In this document: piece by piece, positions 7,943-18,016 of the stretch | How positions within the stretch are numbered: the stretch's first letter is position 1 | Layout of the letters: each line of letters begins with the position of its first letter | From: Prochlorococcus sp. AG-363-B04 | GTDB taxonomy: Bacteria > Cyanobacteriota > Cyanobacteriia > PCC-6307 > Cyanobiaceae | Assembly: GCA_003278465.1 (NCBI GenBank) | Contig: QCFC01000013.1 | Span: 1 to 55,038, forward strand | Direction: 5' to 3' | Length of the DNA stretch: 55,038 nucleotides | Notes under the pieces: model-generated | Databases searched by the model: none | Seen by the model: only the letters and a program-made list of their open reading frames with translations | What the model was told of the DNA's origin: nothing | Program-made: the position numbers and the translations under genes

Positions 7943-8836
7943 ATGCTAAAAGAACTTGTCAAGCGTTGCTCACCTCTTCCTAGTGGTTCTAGGCTTCTGA
8001 TACTGGGAGGAGGCTTTACTGGTCAGCACGTAGCTTCCCTTGCCAGAAAACTTGGAACAGAAGTGATATGCAGTAGACGAAAAGCTAGTCATAACGCAAA
8101 TATCGTGTTTGATAGCAAAGCCACAGTTTTACCGCCAAATGAAGCGTTTGAAGGAATAACTCATCTTCTAAGTTGCATTCCACCTACAAACTCAGGTGAA
8201 GATCCCGTCATAAAAATTCTCGGAAACCAAATGATAAAAATGCCACTCCAATGGGTTGGATATCTTTCTACTACTGGCGTATATGGGAACTGTAAGGGTG
8301 AATGGGTCACAGAAGCAGATCCTGCCAAACCAACCCAGCCGCGAAGTCAAAGAAGACTTGCTTGCGAACAAGCCTGGCAAGAGTCAGGGCTACCAGTCCA
8401 GATTCTTCGATTACCAGGGATCTATGGACCTGGAAGATCAGCGCTTGAAACAATTAACAAAGGAGAAGGAAAAATGATAGAAAAAGAAAATCAAGTTTTC
8501 TCGAGAATTCATGTAGATGATATTGCAGGGGCAATTATGCACTTAATTAATCTTGCAGAAAATGGCAAAAAGCCGCTGATCATTAATGTCGCTGATAACA
8601 TTCCTTCAGCAAATACAGAAGTCCTAAAATATGCGGCAAATTTATTAGGCAAGCAATTACCACCTATTATTAAATTTGAAATAGCAGCTAAGGATATGAG
8701 TCCTATGGCTCTTTCTTTTTGGCAGGAAAACAGACGAATTAGTAACAAATTACTATGCGAAAATCTAGGATATCAACTTATCCATCCCGATTATCGATCA
8801 GGTCTAAAAGATTGTTGGTTACAATATAAAATATGA
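7943..8836 (+). CDS. NAD(P)-dependent epimerase/dehydratase-like protein (extended/atypical SDR)
   Basis: This 297-residue protein has an N-terminal Rossmann motif GGGFTGQHVA (about residues 22-31). The active-site region shows LSTTGVYGN, with a YxxxK-like motif lost, as in atypical SDRs of the YeeZ type. LRLPGIYGPGRSAL and the FSRIHVDDIAGAI segment are typical of NAD-dependent epimerases. The substrate is unknown. It sits 7 bp upstream of pdxA on the same strand, so the two are probably cotranscribed. The ATG at 7943 is the natural start. Confidence 0.85.
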   Translation: MLKELVKRCSPLPSGSRLLILGGGFTGQHVASLARKLGTEVICSRRKASHNANIVFDSKATVLPPNEAFEGITHLLSCIPPTNSGEDPVIKILGNQMIKMPLQWVGYLSTTGVYGNCKGEWVTEADPAKPTQPRSQRRLACEQAWQESGLPVQILRLPGIYGPGRSALETINKGEGKMIEKENQVFSRIHVDDIAGAIMHLINLAENGKKPLIINVADNIPSANTEVLKYAANLLGKQLPPIIKFEIAAKDMSPMALSFWQENRRISNKLLCENLGYQLIHPDYRSGLKDCWLQYKI

Positions 8837-8843
8837 TAAAAAA

Positions 8844-9869
8844 ATGACAATTAACCCCAAAGAATTCACATCAAAAGATAATATTCTAATTACAATTGGA
8901 GATCCGACAGGAATTGGAATAGAAATAATTCTCAAAGCTCTTTATTCGGAGAAATTGCCACGAAATCTAAAACCTTTAATTATAGGATGCCGAAAAACAC
9001 TAAAAATTACATATCAAAAACTTAAGGAAAAAGGAATACTTTCATTAGTCAACCCAGATGATGTAGCAATAATTGATCTTCCTTTGGTCGACAAAATCAA
9101 AATAGGTCACCCATGTTCTAAAAGTGGAGAAGCAAGCATTAAATGGATAATTAAAGCTACGCAAATTTTAAAAGAAGGCAAAGCTAGATCACTTGTAACT
9201 GCACCAATAGCTAAACATGCATGGTATGCAGCTGGTTACAAATATCCAGGCCAAACTGAACTATTAACAGAGCTCACAAGATCAAAAAATACGTCAATGA
9301 TGTTTACAGCAATTTCTCCAATAAATAAATGGCGATTAAATACTCTCTTAACAACAACTCATATTCCTTTTTCTAGAATAACTGCAGAGCTGACTCCTCA
9401 AATTGTAACTAATAAACTCAATACCTTATTAGAATTCTGTACTAGATTTAAAGAGTATCCATACTTAGCTATTGCTGGATTAAATCCTCATGCTGGTGAA
9501 AAAGGTCAATTAGGTAATGAAGAATTAGAATGGCTCATACCATTACTTCACAAATGGAGAGCTAAACATCCTAAGATCACATTAGATGGTCCACTACCTC
9601 CTGACACGTGCTGGCTGCCAGCTGCAAAATCCTGGCAAGGAAGTAAAAACATACAAGCACCTGATGGTTATTTAGCTCTTTATCATGATCAAGGCTTAAT
9701 AGCCGTCAAATTACTAGCTTTTGAAAGAGCAGTAAATACAACATTAGGGCTACCATTTATTAGAACTTCACCTGATCATGGAACTGCCTGCGATATAGCA
9801 GGCAAAGGAATTGCAAACCCAGAAAGTATGATTGCTGCAATAAATACAGCCTGGGATTTAAGTAATTGA
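8844..9869 (+). CDS. pdxA: 4-hydroxythreonine-4-phosphate dehydrogenase PdxA
   Basis: PdxA oxidises 4-phosphohydroxy-L-threonine in the DXP-dependent pathway to pyridoxal 5'-phosphate. The 341-residue product has the family start TIGDPTGIGIEI (residues 17-28), TAPIAKHAW (119-127), and three metal-ligand histidines in the right contexts: His173 in TTTHIPF, His216 in NPHAGE and His281 in YHDQGLIAVK. The end TACDIAGKG is typical. The gene runs 7 bp behind the epimerase gene and ends 6 bp before the convergent accB stop. Confidence 0.97.
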   Translation: MTINPKEFTSKDNILITIGDPTGIGIEIILKALYSEKLPRNLKPLIIGCRKTLKITYQKLKEKGILSLVNPDDVAIIDLPLVDKIKIGHPCSKSGEASIKWIIKATQILKEGKARSLVTAPIAKHAWYAAGYKYPGQTELLTELTRSKNTSMMFTAISPINKWRLNTLLTTTHIPFSRITAELTPQIVTNKLNTLLEFCTRFKEYPYLAIAGLNPHAGEKGQLGNEELEWLIPLLHKWRAKHPKITLDGPLPPDTCWLPAAKSWQGSKNIQAPDGYLALYHDQGLIAVKLLAFERAVNTTLGLPFIRTSPDHGTACDIAGKGIANPESMIAAINTAWDLSN

Positions 9870-9875
9870 CTTTTA

Positions 9876-10376
9876 TTAACTAGGCTTAATTCTCATTAAA
9901 ACCTGTCCAAATTCAACAGGAGTCCCATTTTCAATCAATATTTCAACCACCTCACCACTTACTTCTGCTTCAAGTTCATTCATCAATTTCATCGCCTCAA
10001 GTATACAAACTGTCTGGCCAGAAGAAATTCGACTACCAATCTCAACAAAAGGAGGATCATCTGGAGCCGGAGCTCTGTAAAAAGTTCCTACCATTGGAGC
10101 TGTAATTTCAAGCACATCAGTTCTAGAAGCCGGCACTGGAGGAGGTGGGCTTACAGCAGCACTATTTGAGGTATCAACTCGTGGAACCGAAACGGTAGAA
10201 GCAAGAGAATCAACTGCTCTAGAAGAAACACCTTGAGAAGCAATTGAATTAATAGGTAAATTTCGCCTCACCTCTAAGCGAAAATCATCTCCTTCCAGGC
10301 GGAATTCCTGGATATCACTGTCTGCCAAAGCAGTCAGTAAACGATGCAGTTGTTCATGATCAAGCTGCATAGCCAT
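9876..10376 (-). CDS. accB: Biotin carboxyl carrier protein of acetyl-CoA carboxylase
   Basis: AccB carries the biotin that shuttles carboxyl groups in the first step of fatty acid synthesis. The 166-residue protein has an N-terminal helical part (HEQLHRLLTALADSDIQEF), a Pro/Ser/Ala-rich linker (about 55-85) and a C-terminal biotinyl domain with the target Lys130 in EAMKLMNE. The ATG overlaps the efp stop codon by one base (TAATG at 10376), so translational coupling with efp is likely. The efp-accB pairing is common in cyanobacteria and other bacteria. Confidence 0.97.
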   Translation of the reverse strand: MAMQLDHEQLHRLLTALADSDIQEFRLEGDDFRLEVRRNLPINSIASQGVSSRAVDSLASTVSVPRVDTSNSAAVSPPPPVPASRTDVLEITAPMVGTFYRAPAPDDPPFVEIGSRISSGQTVCILEAMKLMNELEAEVSGEVVEILIENGTPVEFGQVLMRIKPS

Positions 10377-10936
10377 TAGTTCTCACGACCCAAATAACTG
10401 TCATTGCGGGTATCAACTTTAATTTTTTCACCCACAGAAATAAACAGAGGAACCATGACCTGAGCACCAGTTTCAAGTATGGCAGGTTTTGTTCCACCAG
10501 TAGCAGTATCTCCTTTCACTCCTGGATCTGTCTCCTTGATTTCCAAAACAACTGCATTTGGTAACTCAACCTCTAGAGGCTTATCATTCCAGGACACAAC
10601 ATTAACTTCCATACCTTCCTTAAGGTACTTTCGACTATCACCTATTTGACTAGCTGTTAAGCGAGTTTCCTCATAAGTTGCCATATCCATAAAAACGTAA
10701 TCACCTGATTCCATATAAGTGTGCTGAAGAGTGGACTTTTCCAATAAAGCCTGTGGCAACATCTCCCCTGCTCTAAAGGTCCTTTCAACCACGTTCCCGC
10801 TTTGTACGGCTTTAAGCTTCGTGCGAACAAAGGCAGAACCCTTTCCAGGCTTCACATGAAGAAACTCCACAACACGCCAAACTGCACCATCCAGTTCAAT
10901 TGTGGTACCTGTTCGAAAGTCGTTGCTCGAGATCAT
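10376..10936 (-). CDS. efp: Elongation factor P
   Basis: EF-P enters the ribosomal E site and relieves stalling at proline runs. The 186-residue length is standard. The N-terminal KOW-like domain carries the tip lysine Lys32 in [13 protein letters not shown], the position modified in many bacteria. Two OB domains follow, including [11 protein letters not shown] and [13 protein letters not shown]. The start ATG 10936 is clear. It is the first gene of a leftward pair with accB and is divergent from the cyclophilin gene, 49 bp away. Confidence 0.98.
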   Translation of the reverse strand: MISSNDFRTGTTIELDGAVWRVVEFLHVKPGKGSAFVRTKLKAVQSGNVVERTFRAGEMLPQALLEKSTLQHTYMESGDYVFMDMATYEETRLTASQIGDSRKYLKEGMEVNVVSWNDKPLEVELPNAVVLEIKETDPGVKGDTATGGTKPAILETGAQVMVPLFISVGEKIKVDTRNDSYLGREN

Positions 10937-10985
10937 TCCCTAGAAACGTATGAATAGATCATAGAACTGTGCCAAAGTCTCAAGT

Positions 10986-12077
10986 ATGAACCACATCAGA
11001 ATGACTAAGCAAAATTACTTAATCCCACTCATAACAGTGCTTATAGCAATCTGTCTAGGGTGCTCTTCCCCAGTAGAAGCTGTGCTACCTCCCGGTAATG
11101 CCGTTAAAGATCCTTCTGCAATACTACGGAAAGCATTGCCAGTGGATCAGAAAGACCTACAAGAAATACAAAATAAGCTAGAGAATACTAATGATGCAAT
11201 TAAAAATAAAAGATGGAAACTCTTAGGACAAGCTGCCACATCCAGTCAATTTCAACTAAGAGCTCACAAAAATCAAATACTAAATGAGATCCCAAATACT
11301 CGCATAAAAAAAGGCAAAGAATTGATAACTCGTTTAGAAGATAATTTAATAGATCTTGAAACTCAGGCTGAAGAGCAAAATCAATCTCAATATATTAATA
11401 TAAGAAATCAAAGTTTACAAGAAATTGGAAATCTTGAAGCTTTACTTTTAAGTGATGATTTTCCTTTTATCATTCCTGAAAGATTTAATGATCTTCCAAG
11501 ACTACTAGGCAGATCAACAGTTGCTATAAACACCAATAAAGGCACAATGAAAGCAATAATCGATGGATATAATGCTCCATTGACAGCAGGAGCATTCATT
11601 GATCTTTCATTAAAAGGTTTTTATGATGATTTACCCTTTATTCGTGCTGAAGACTTTTATGTACTACAAGCTGGGGACCCAATAGGTGATGCTATTGGAT
11701 ATGAAGATCCAAATACAGGGTTAGAACGTAATGTACCTCTAGAAATTCGTGTACCCGAGAAAGAAGATCCATATTATGGTCAAACTTTAGAAGATATTGG
11801 TCTCTATAAAAGCCAGCCTATACTTCCATTTGCTACTCATGGGACACTAGGCTGGGCTCATTCAAATGAAGATGTAAATGACGGTTCATCTCAATTCTTT
11901 ATTTTCCTTTACGATGCAGAGCTAACACCTGCTGGAAGAAATCTTATCGATGGGCGAAATGCAGCTTTCGGTTACATTATTGATGGATTTAAAGTTTTAG
12001 ATGAACTAGTTGTAGACGATAAAATTCTATCGATAAAAGTTATCGAAGGAGAAGAATACCTACAAGATCAAGCATAA
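10986..12077 (+). CDS. Cyclophilin-type peptidyl-prolyl isomerase, TLP40-like, exported
   Basis: The 363-residue protein has an export signal (basic start, hydrophobic YLIPLITVLIAICLGC, likely cleavage after SSPVEA). A helical coiled part with LQEIQNKLENTNDAI and long charged helices occupies about residues 50-160, and a cyclophilin-like domain is at the C-terminus (FYDDLPFIRAEDFYVLQAGDP, then GSSQFFIFLYD). This arrangement matches the thylakoid-lumen TLP40/CYP38 group, which in plants supports photosystem II assembly; the catalytic residues are only partly kept. A Cys in ICLGC gives a weak lipobox alternative. It is 7 bp upstream of thiL. Confidence 0.88.
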   Translation: MNHIRMTKQNYLIPLITVLIAICLGCSSPVEAVLPPGNAVKDPSAILRKALPVDQKDLQEIQNKLENTNDAIKNKRWKLLGQAATSSQFQLRAHKNQILNEIPNTRIKKGKELITRLEDNLIDLETQAEEQNQSQYINIRNQSLQEIGNLEALLLSDDFPFIIPERFNDLPRLLGRSTVAINTNKGTMKAIIDGYNAPLTAGAFIDLSLKGFYDDLPFIRAEDFYVLQAGDPIGDAIGYEDPNTGLERNVPLEIRVPEKEDPYYGQTLEDIGLYKSQPILPFATHGTLGWAHSNEDVNDGSSQFFIFLYDAELTPAGRNLIDGRNAAFGYIIDGFKVLDELVVDDKILSIKVIEGEEYLQDQA

Positions 12078-12084
12078 GGACTCA

Positions 12085-13074
12085 ATGGTATTTTTAACTT
12101 TGGCAGATCTTGGTGAAGAAGAAATTCTCAATCGAATCTCGTATTTTGCACCTAAAGGACAAATTAATGATGATACTGCTCAAATTAAGTCAAATCAAAA
12201 AGATCTTCTTATTAATTCTGATTTAATGATTGAGGAGGTTCATTTTAGTGAGCTCACAACTAATCCTAATAATGTTGGATGGAGAGTGATTGCTGCAAAT
12301 CTTTCTGACTTGGCAGCAAGTGGCGTTGATGAAATCATAGGAATTACGGTCTGTCTTGTTGCACCACCCGAAACCAAATGGGCTTGGGTTGAAGGCGTCT
12401 ATCAAGGCATGAAAGAGGCACTCGATGAATTTGGTGGCTCATTATTAGGAGGAGATTGCTCAAGAGGAAAACAAAAATTATTAGCTGTTACAGCAATTGG
12501 GACTACTGGTCCTATCAGATTGCACCGAAGCCAAGCACAGCCAGGAGACTCACTTGTAGTCAGCGGGGCGCACGGATTAAGTCGCATGGGGCTAGCCCTT
12601 CTAAGCAATGATGCGTTAATTAAGTCATTGAATCTTCCAGAAAAACTAAAACAACAAGCAATAACTAAGCATCAACGACCAATTCCTCCTTTACAAGCTC
12701 TCAAAACTCTTGTCAGATGTAAACCAAAAGGAATTCCGTGGCGAGCAGCTGGAACCGACAGTAGTGACGGTTTACTACAGGCACTGAAAAACCTATGCAA
12801 AGAGAGTAAATGCCAAGCTGTTATAGATCAAAAAAATCTTCCAAGAATTTCTCAATGGCCAACCGGAGCTCAATGGGATGAATGGTGCCTGAATGGGGGT
12901 GAAGATTATGAACTAGTAATAAGTCTTCCACCTGCTTGGGCAAAAGCATGGTTATCAGAAAATCCCGCCTGTAAAGAAATTGGATTCATGCAAGCAGGAA
13001 AACCTAGAGTTTTATGGAACGAATCTAATGAAGAAATTAAAAGCCAAAGGGTTTTCAAACATTTTAAAATATGA
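12085..13074 (+). CDS. thiL: Thiamine-monophosphate kinase
   Basis: ThiL phosphorylates thiamine monophosphate to the active cofactor thiamine diphosphate. The 329-residue product follows the PurM-like ATP-binding fold: DDTAQI near residue 28, SDLMIEEVHF, NLSDLAASG, LLGGDCSRG and the C-terminal TDSSDGLLQ and NGGEDYELV motifs, all in the usual order. ATG at 12085 lies 7 bp after the cyclophilin stop, so the two genes are probably one transcript. Its TGA forms the first base of the strong terminator stem at 13074. Confidence 0.95.
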   Translation: MVFLTLADLGEEEILNRISYFAPKGQINDDTAQIKSNQKDLLINSDLMIEEVHFSELTTNPNNVGWRVIAANLSDLAASGVDEIIGITVCLVAPPETKWAWVEGVYQGMKEALDEFGGSLLGGDCSRGKQKLLAVTAIGTTGPIRLHRSQAQPGDSLVVSGAHGLSRMGLALLSNDALIKSLNLPEKLKQQAITKHQRPIPPLQALKTLVRCKPKGIPWRAAGTDSSDGLLQALKNLCKESKCQAVIDQKNLPRISQWPTGAQWDEWCLNGGEDYELVISLPPAWAKAWLSENPACKEIGFMQAGKPRVLWNESNEEIKSQRVFKHFKI

Positions 13075-13121
13075 AAAACCTTTATATGTAAGCCATATTT
13101 ACCTACATATAAAGGTTTTTT
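13074..13121. terminator. Strong bidirectional Rho-independent terminator
   Basis: A perfect 17-bp inverted repeat has its left arm at 13074-13090 and right arm at 13104-13120, with a 13-nt loop. The left arm begins with A5 and the right arm ends in T6, so it gives a U-tract in both directions. It lies between the converging thiL and gap2 genes and would stop both transcripts. Confidence 0.93.
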
Positions 13122-13154
13122 CAAAGTAATAAAAATATAGTTATAAACTTAAGT

Positions 13155-14177
13155 TTACTTCCATTTCTTAGCAACAATTTCAGCCAAATCAACCACTCTC
13201 TGACTATAACCCCACTCATTATCATACCAAGCAAGAACTTTAATCAAATTGCCTCCTATAGACATAGTTAAATCTTCATCAACAATAGTAGATTCATTAG
13301 TACCTGCATAATCACTAGACACAAGCGGAAGATCTCCATACTTAATAATTCCTTTCATGTCTCCTTCTGAAGCTTTCTTTAAAGCGATATTCACTTCTTC
13401 GGCAGTTGTAGCTCGGCCTGATTCAAATACTAAATCTACAGCTGATACATTAGGTGTAGGAACACGCATAGCAATTCCAGTAAGTTTACCCTTCATTTGT
13501 GGATAAACCAAAGCAACAGCTTTAGCTGCACCAGTTGATGTAGGAACTATATTCATTGCAGCAGCACGTGCTCTTCTTAGATCCCTATGACTATTATCTA
13601 GTATTCTTTGATCTCCAGTATAACTATGAATCGTCGTCATCAAGCCTTTATTAATGCCAAATGTTTGATCTAATACTTTAACAATTGGTGCCAGGCAATT
13701 TGTTGTACAGCTGGCATTACTTAAAATATTAAAGTCATCATGATTATATTGATCAGCATTGACTCCAACAACATAAGTTCCAACTCCATCTCCCTTGCCT
13801 GGCGCAGTCAAAATAACTTTCTTAGCACCGGCTTCTAAATGTTTACTAGCACCTACATCAGTATTAAATACGCCTGTTGATTCAATGACAAGATCTATTC
13901 CCCACTCTTTCCAAGGAAGATTTAATGGGTTGCGATCAGAAAAACATTTAATCGTTTTCCCGTTAATAATGAAAGTGTCATCCGTATAACCAATTTCTGC
14001 ATCTTTAATTTGCCCAAGAATTGAATCATATTTGAGCAGGTGAGCATTGGTTTTCGGATCTGAAGTGACATTAATGCCAACAACCTCAATACCAGTATTA
14101 GCGCCACGGCTTAACCAGCAACGCATGAAGTTGCGACCTATTCGGCCAAATCCATTTATCGCAACGCGAAGGGTCAT
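13155..14177 (-). CDS. gap2: Glyceraldehyde-3-phosphate dehydrogenase, Calvin-cycle type
   Basis: This 340-residue GAPDH starts at the ATG at 14177 with [15 protein letters not shown]; an upstream in-frame start at 14198 would add seven untypical residues. The catalytic Cys157 is in SNASCTTNC. The segment after the second beta strand reads [10 protein letters not shown] and lacks the Asp that makes NAD-specific enzymes, consistent with the NADP-using cyanobacterial Gap2 that works in carbon fixation. It ends close to the bidirectional terminator and is divergent from murC. Confidence 0.95.
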   Translation of the reverse strand: MTLRVAINGFGRIGRNFMRCWLSRGANTGIEVVGINVTSDPKTNAHLLKYDSILGQIKDAEIGYTDDTFIINGKTIKCFSDRNPLNLPWKEWGIDLVIESTGVFNTDVGASKHLEAGAKKVILTAPGKGDGVGTYVVGVNADQYNHDDFNILSNASCTTNCLAPIVKVLDQTFGINKGLMTTIHSYTGDQRILDNSHRDLRRARAAAMNIVPTSTGAAKAVALVYPQMKGKLTGIAMRVPTPNVSAVDLVFESGRATTAEEVNIALKKASEGDMKGIIKYGDLPLVSSDYAGTNESTIVDEDLTMSIGGNLIKVLAWYDNEWGYSQRVVDLAEIVAKKWK

Positions 14178-14385
14178 AAGAAAAGCGGTCAACCGCAAGG
14201 TGATTAGCCGCTGATCATACAGAAATACCTTTTAGCTGAAAATTCCTGCTGAGAAGAAATTCCCCAAGAATCGGTGAAATCATTGGCCGCAACAGACTCT
14301 AAAGGAATCTAAGGACTCCAAAACATTGAGAAAATGGGCCATTAAATGCATCCTGGCTTATCTTTCAAGCCTCTAGAACTTTCCA

Positions 14386-15798
14386 TTGACTAAGGAGATC
14401 CTGAAACAACGGCCGATCCACTTCATTGGAATTGGTGGAATAGGCATGTCAGCCCTAGCAACAATTCTTTCAAAAAGAGGCTATTCGGTTTCTGGTTCTG
14501 ATTCCAAAAAAAACATTGCCATAAGCAACCTAGAAAAAGAAGGAATAAAAATTTTCTCCGGTCAAAATGCATCCAATATTCAAACCATTTGTAATAGCAA
14601 AATCCTTCCACTAATAGTTTCTAGCACTGCTATCCCTCCCAATAATCTAGAACTAAAAGCCGCACAAAAAGAGAAATTAGAAATCTGGCATCGCTCTGAT
14701 CTGCTTGCTTACCTAATTCAAAAACAACCATCAATAGCCATCGCAGGCAGTCATGGAAAAACCACAACCAGTACCATGATCACAACACTGCTGGCAATGG
14801 CCAATGAAGATCCAACTGCGATAATTGGAGGATATATCCCTTACTATCGCAGCAATGGCCATGCTGGCTCAGGGAAATTGTTAATTGCAGAAGCCGACGA
14901 ATCAGACGGAACCTTAGTGAAATTTCAAGCCAAATTAGGATTAATTACCAATCTCGAACTTGATCACACTGATCACTATTGCAACCTAGAAGAAGTTATT
15001 CAAGCAATGCAAACATTTGGTAAAGGTTGTAAAAGCCTATTAGCTAACTACGATTGTCCAACTATTAGACAAAATCTCAAAGCTTCTGCTTGGTGGTCAA
15101 TCAAAACAAAAAAAGGAGTTGAATTTGCAGCTTTACCAGTATCCATCGATGGCAAAGAAACTATTGCTGAGATATACGAAAAAGGTGAATTTTTAGGCGA
15201 AATCAAACTTTCTATGCCAGGCCTTCATAACTTAAGTAATGCAATTGCTGCGATAGGAGCCTGCCGCCTAGAAGGCTTTAGCTTCGGAGAACTTCAAAAT
15301 TTAATTCCCCAACTGCAAGCACCCAAAAGACGCTTCGATTACCGCGGAGAGTGGAATGAAAGATTGATTGTTGACGACTATGCACATCATCCGAGTGAAG
15401 TTAGAGCAACCGTTGAGATGGCACGTTTAATGATCAAGACGGGCCGAAGTCCACTCCCAAGGCCGCCAAAACGACTCGTAGTGGTATTCCAACCGCATCG
15501 ATTTAGTCGAACCCAAGAATTCCTTCATGATTTCGCTTCGGCCCTTGGAGGGGCAGATTCAGTCCTTTTAGCGCCTGTCTATGGAGCTGGAGAAATGGCA
15601 ATAGAAGGAGCAACCAGTCAAGCTCTTGCCGAATCAATCAAAAAAACGCACTCAAAAATTTTTATTGGCGTGGCAAAAAATTTTAAAGAAATTGAGGTCT
15701 TGTTAACAGAAAAGACCAACAGAAATGATCTTATTATTGCAATGGGGGCAGGTGATATCAATACTTTGTTTGACCAACTTCAGTTAAAAAAAAAATAA
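14386..15798 (+). CDS. murC: UDP-N-acetylmuramate--L-alanine ligase
   Basis: MurC adds L-alanine to UDP-MurNAc, starting the peptide of peptidoglycan. The 470-residue protein has the N-terminal HFIGIGGIGMS (12-22), the ATP loop GSHGKTTTS (121-129), DESDGT and LELDHTDHY for the central domain, and DDYAHHPSE with QPHRFSRT for the C-terminal domain. There is no ATG; TTG at 14386 is the likely start. An AAGGAG sits inside the frame at 14392-14397, three bases before a CTG, so a slightly later start is possible. It is followed by murB after 6 bp. Confidence 0.95.
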   Translation: MTKEILKQRPIHFIGIGGIGMSALATILSKRGYSVSGSDSKKNIAISNLEKEGIKIFSGQNASNIQTICNSKILPLIVSSTAIPPNNLELKAAQKEKLEIWHRSDLLAYLIQKQPSIAIAGSHGKTTTSTMITTLLAMANEDPTAIIGGYIPYYRSNGHAGSGKLLIAEADESDGTLVKFQAKLGLITNLELDHTDHYCNLEEVIQAMQTFGKGCKSLLANYDCPTIRQNLKASAWWSIKTKKGVEFAALPVSIDGKETIAEIYEKGEFLGEIKLSMPGLHNLSNAIAAIGACRLEGFSFGELQNLIPQLQAPKRRFDYRGEWNERLIVDDYAHHPSEVRATVEMARLMIKTGRSPLPRPPKRLVVVFQPHRFSRTQEFLHDFASALGGADSVLLAPVYGAGEMAIEGATSQALAESIKKTHSKIFIGVAKNFKEIEVLLTEKTNRNDLIIAMGAGDINTLFDQLQLKKK

Positions 15799-15804
15799 AA
15801 ATCT

Positions 15805-16728
15805 ATGGACTTTAAAGATGACAGCTTGATAATTGCACAAGGAATTAAAATACAAAAACTAATCTCATTATCAAATTTCACAACTTGGAGAGTTGGAGGC
15901 CGTGCCGAATGGTTTGCAGAGCCAAGCAATCAGGAAGAACTAAAAAAAATAATTTCTTGGGCAAACTTACAAAAAATGCCCATTCAAACTATTGGAGCTG
16001 GATCAAATCTTCTAATTAATGATATTAAAATCGAAGGACTAACTATTTGCACTAAAAAATTGCATGGATTCAAGCTTGATAAAACAGATGGATTAATAGA
16101 AATCTCTGCAGGAGAATCAATACCAAATTTATCTCGGCGGGCAGCAAGAGCAGGTCTTCATGGATTGGAATGGGCAATTGGGATTCCAGGAACAGTTGGT
16201 GGAGCCGCTGTAATGAATGCGGGCGCTCAAGGAGGTTGTACTGCGGAATGGCTAGAATCAATTAAAGTACTACCTTTAAATGGAAAAACAGAATTTGAAA
16301 TTCAATCTTCGGACATGAATTTTTCCTATCGCCAAAGTAGATTGCAGCATGAAGAACTTTTATTGATTTCAGCTAAGTTCAATCTAGAACCTGGACATGA
16401 CCATAACAAATTAAACGATTTAACCAATGCAAACCTGAATCATAGAATTAACTCACAGCCTTACCAATTGCCTAGTTGTGGAAGTGTTTTTCGCAATCCT
16501 GAACCTCTCAAAGCAGGAAAACTTATTGAAGATCTTGGCTTAAAAGGATTTCGAATTGGAGGAGCGGAGATCTCAAAAATTCACGGTAATTTTATTGTAA
16601 ATACTGGTAACGCTACTCCAAAAGATATCAAAATATTAATTGAAGTCATACAAAAAAAAGTCCAACAAGCATACGGAGTACTGCTCCAACCAGAGATCAA
16701 AAAACTTGGTTTCCAATCAACAGATTAA
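15805..16728 (+). CDS. murB: UDP-N-acetylenolpyruvoylglucosamine reductase
   Basis: MurB reduces the enolpyruvyl group with NADPH through FAD to make UDP-MurNAc, the substrate of MurC. The 307-residue product shows [12 protein letters not shown], the FAD loop [11 protein letters not shown] (63-73), [24 protein letters not shown], and the active-site SCGSVFRNP. The C-terminal [12 protein letters not shown] region is typical. ATG 15805 is 6 bp after the murC stop. murC-murB-ybaB form a rightward cluster. Confidence 0.97.
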   Translation: MDFKDDSLIIAQGIKIQKLISLSNFTTWRVGGRAEWFAEPSNQEELKKIISWANLQKMPIQTIGAGSNLLINDIKIEGLTICTKKLHGFKLDKTDGLIEISAGESIPNLSRRAARAGLHGLEWAIGIPGTVGGAAVMNAGAQGGCTAEWLESIKVLPLNGKTEFEIQSSDMNFSYRQSRLQHEELLLISAKFNLEPGHDHNKLNDLTNANLNHRINSQPYQLPSCGSVFRNPEPLKAGKLIEDLGLKGFRIGGAEISKIHGNFIVNTGNATPKDIKILIEVIQKKVQQAYGVLLQPEIKKLGFQSTD

Positions 16729-16755
16729 TCTTTCTATTATTCAAAAGAAAAATTC

Positions 16756-17097
16756 ATGGCAGGTTTTGGACTCCCCAATTTCGGTCAGCTCGCAGAAGCA
16801 TTCCGGAAAGCTAAACAAATTCAAGAAGACGCTCAAAAGCTTCAAGAAGAACTCAATGAAATGGAACTTGAAGGTAAGAGCGAAGATGGACGTGCAAAAA
16901 TTTGGTTATCAGGCAATCAACAACCACTACGAGTCAAATTAGATCCATCATTAATTTCAGATGGAGAAATTGCTACAGAAAAAGGTGTTCTAGAAGCTCT
17001 TCAGAATGCATTTGATCTCTCTACACAAACAATGAAAGAAAAAATGGATGAATTAACAGGTGGTCTTAATTTGAACCTACCTGATCCCAACGACTAA
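16756..17097 (+). CDS. YbaB/EbfC family nucleoid-associated protein
   Basis: This 113-residue protein belongs to the YbaB/EbfC family of small dimeric DNA-binding proteins. It has the Met/Gly start [15 protein letters not shown], a long helix ([20 protein letters not shown]), a beta section [15 protein letters not shown] and the closing amphipathic helix with [14 protein letters not shown]. It follows murB by 27 bp. Its last 32 bases overlap the convergent rsgA gene. Confidence 0.93.
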   Translation: MAGFGLPNFGQLAEAFRKAKQIQEDAQKLQEELNEMELEGKSEDGRAKIWLSGNQQPLRVKLDPSLISDGEIATEKGVLEALQNAFDLSTQTMKEKMDELTGGLNLNLPDPND

Positions 17098-18016
17098 AAG
17101 TATTTATCTCGTGTAAAAAATTACAATATAAAATATACCTTTCCCAAGACTTATCAACTTTACAACCAGGTTCATCCAAATGCAAACAATTTCTGAAACG
17201 ACATGTTGTGCTCTTTAATTGTTCTCGTAACTCAGGGAAAAAGAAAGCAAGTTTATTAGGATCTTTTGGTAATTCTGGTCTATTAAAACCTGGCGTATCT
17301 ACCAAATATGAATTTGTAGAAAGCTGAAACAACTCAACGTGTCGCGTAGTATGTTTTCCTCTTTGTAAGCGTCCTGACAAATCATCAACTTTCTGATTTG
17401 CCTGTGGAACTAAATAATTTAACAAACTACTTTTACCAACTCCGGAAGGGCCACAAAGGACAGAAACCTCAGAATTGATAAATTTATTTTGAAATTCCAA
17501 AAGACCTTCAAAAGTTCTTAACGAAACAGAAAAAGGCTGATAACCCCATTGTTTTAATCTTATCTGCTGTTTTTTGAGATAATCAGAACTTACTAAATCT
17601 CTTTTAGATAGGACTACACTTATATTTAAATCTGTTTGTTCTGCTGTTATTAAAAACCGACTGACCTGATTAATATCAAAACTTGGATTTTTTAAAGATA
17701 TTACAACAACAATATCTGTAATATTAGCAACTGCAGGTCTAGATAAGTAACTTTTTCTAGGTTCAACATCACTAACTACGCCTCTTAAATTAGTGAAATC
17801 AATTGCTTCAACCCATACACGATCGCCTACATATACAGAAGTACCGTGATGGTTAAGTCGGCTTCTTCGAGTACATAGAAATCGATAAGACCTCAGATCA
17901 TTAATTTGAGAAGACTTATGTAATAAAGAAAAATAATGACTATCTAACTCAACTTCTAAATAATTCGCTTTTAATGAAACAACTACACCAATTAAACGTT
18001 CTAAATTATCCTCCAT
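17066..18016 (-). CDS. rsgA: Ribosome small-subunit GTPase RsgA
   Basis: RsgA (YjeQ) is a circularly permuted GTPase that helps late maturation of the 30S subunit. The motif order is permuted as expected: G4-like LSKRDLV comes first, then G1 GPSGVGKSS and G3 DTPGF. The N-terminal OB domain is seen around [20 protein letters not shown]. The C-terminal zinc knuckle shows [17 protein letters not shown] 18016 (316 residues) is preferred over GTG 18019. The start overlaps the tusA-like gene by 11 bp, and the end overlaps ybaB on the other strand. Confidence 0.95.
   Translation of the reverse strand: MEDNLERLIGVVVSLKANYLEVELDSHYFSLLHKSSQINDLRSYRFLCTRRSRLNHHGTSVYVGDRVWVEAIDFTNLRGVVSDVEPRKSYLSRPAVANITDIVVVISLKNPSFDINQVSRFLITAEQTDLNISVVLSKRDLVSSDYLKKQQIRLKQWGYQPFSVSLRTFEGLLEFQNKFINSEVSVLCGPSGVGKSSLLNYLVPQANQKVDDLSGRLQRGKHTTRHVELFQLSTNSYLVDTPGFNRPELPKDPNKLAFFFPELREQLKSTTCRFRNCLHLDEPGCKVDKSWERYILYCNFLHEINTFSRWDQVGSN

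Noticed and set aside
16640-16942. Plus-strand ORF of 100 codons spanning the murB end and ybaB start
   Set aside because: It is in another frame of two well-supported genes and has a Lys/Asn/Ser-rich composition without a family match.
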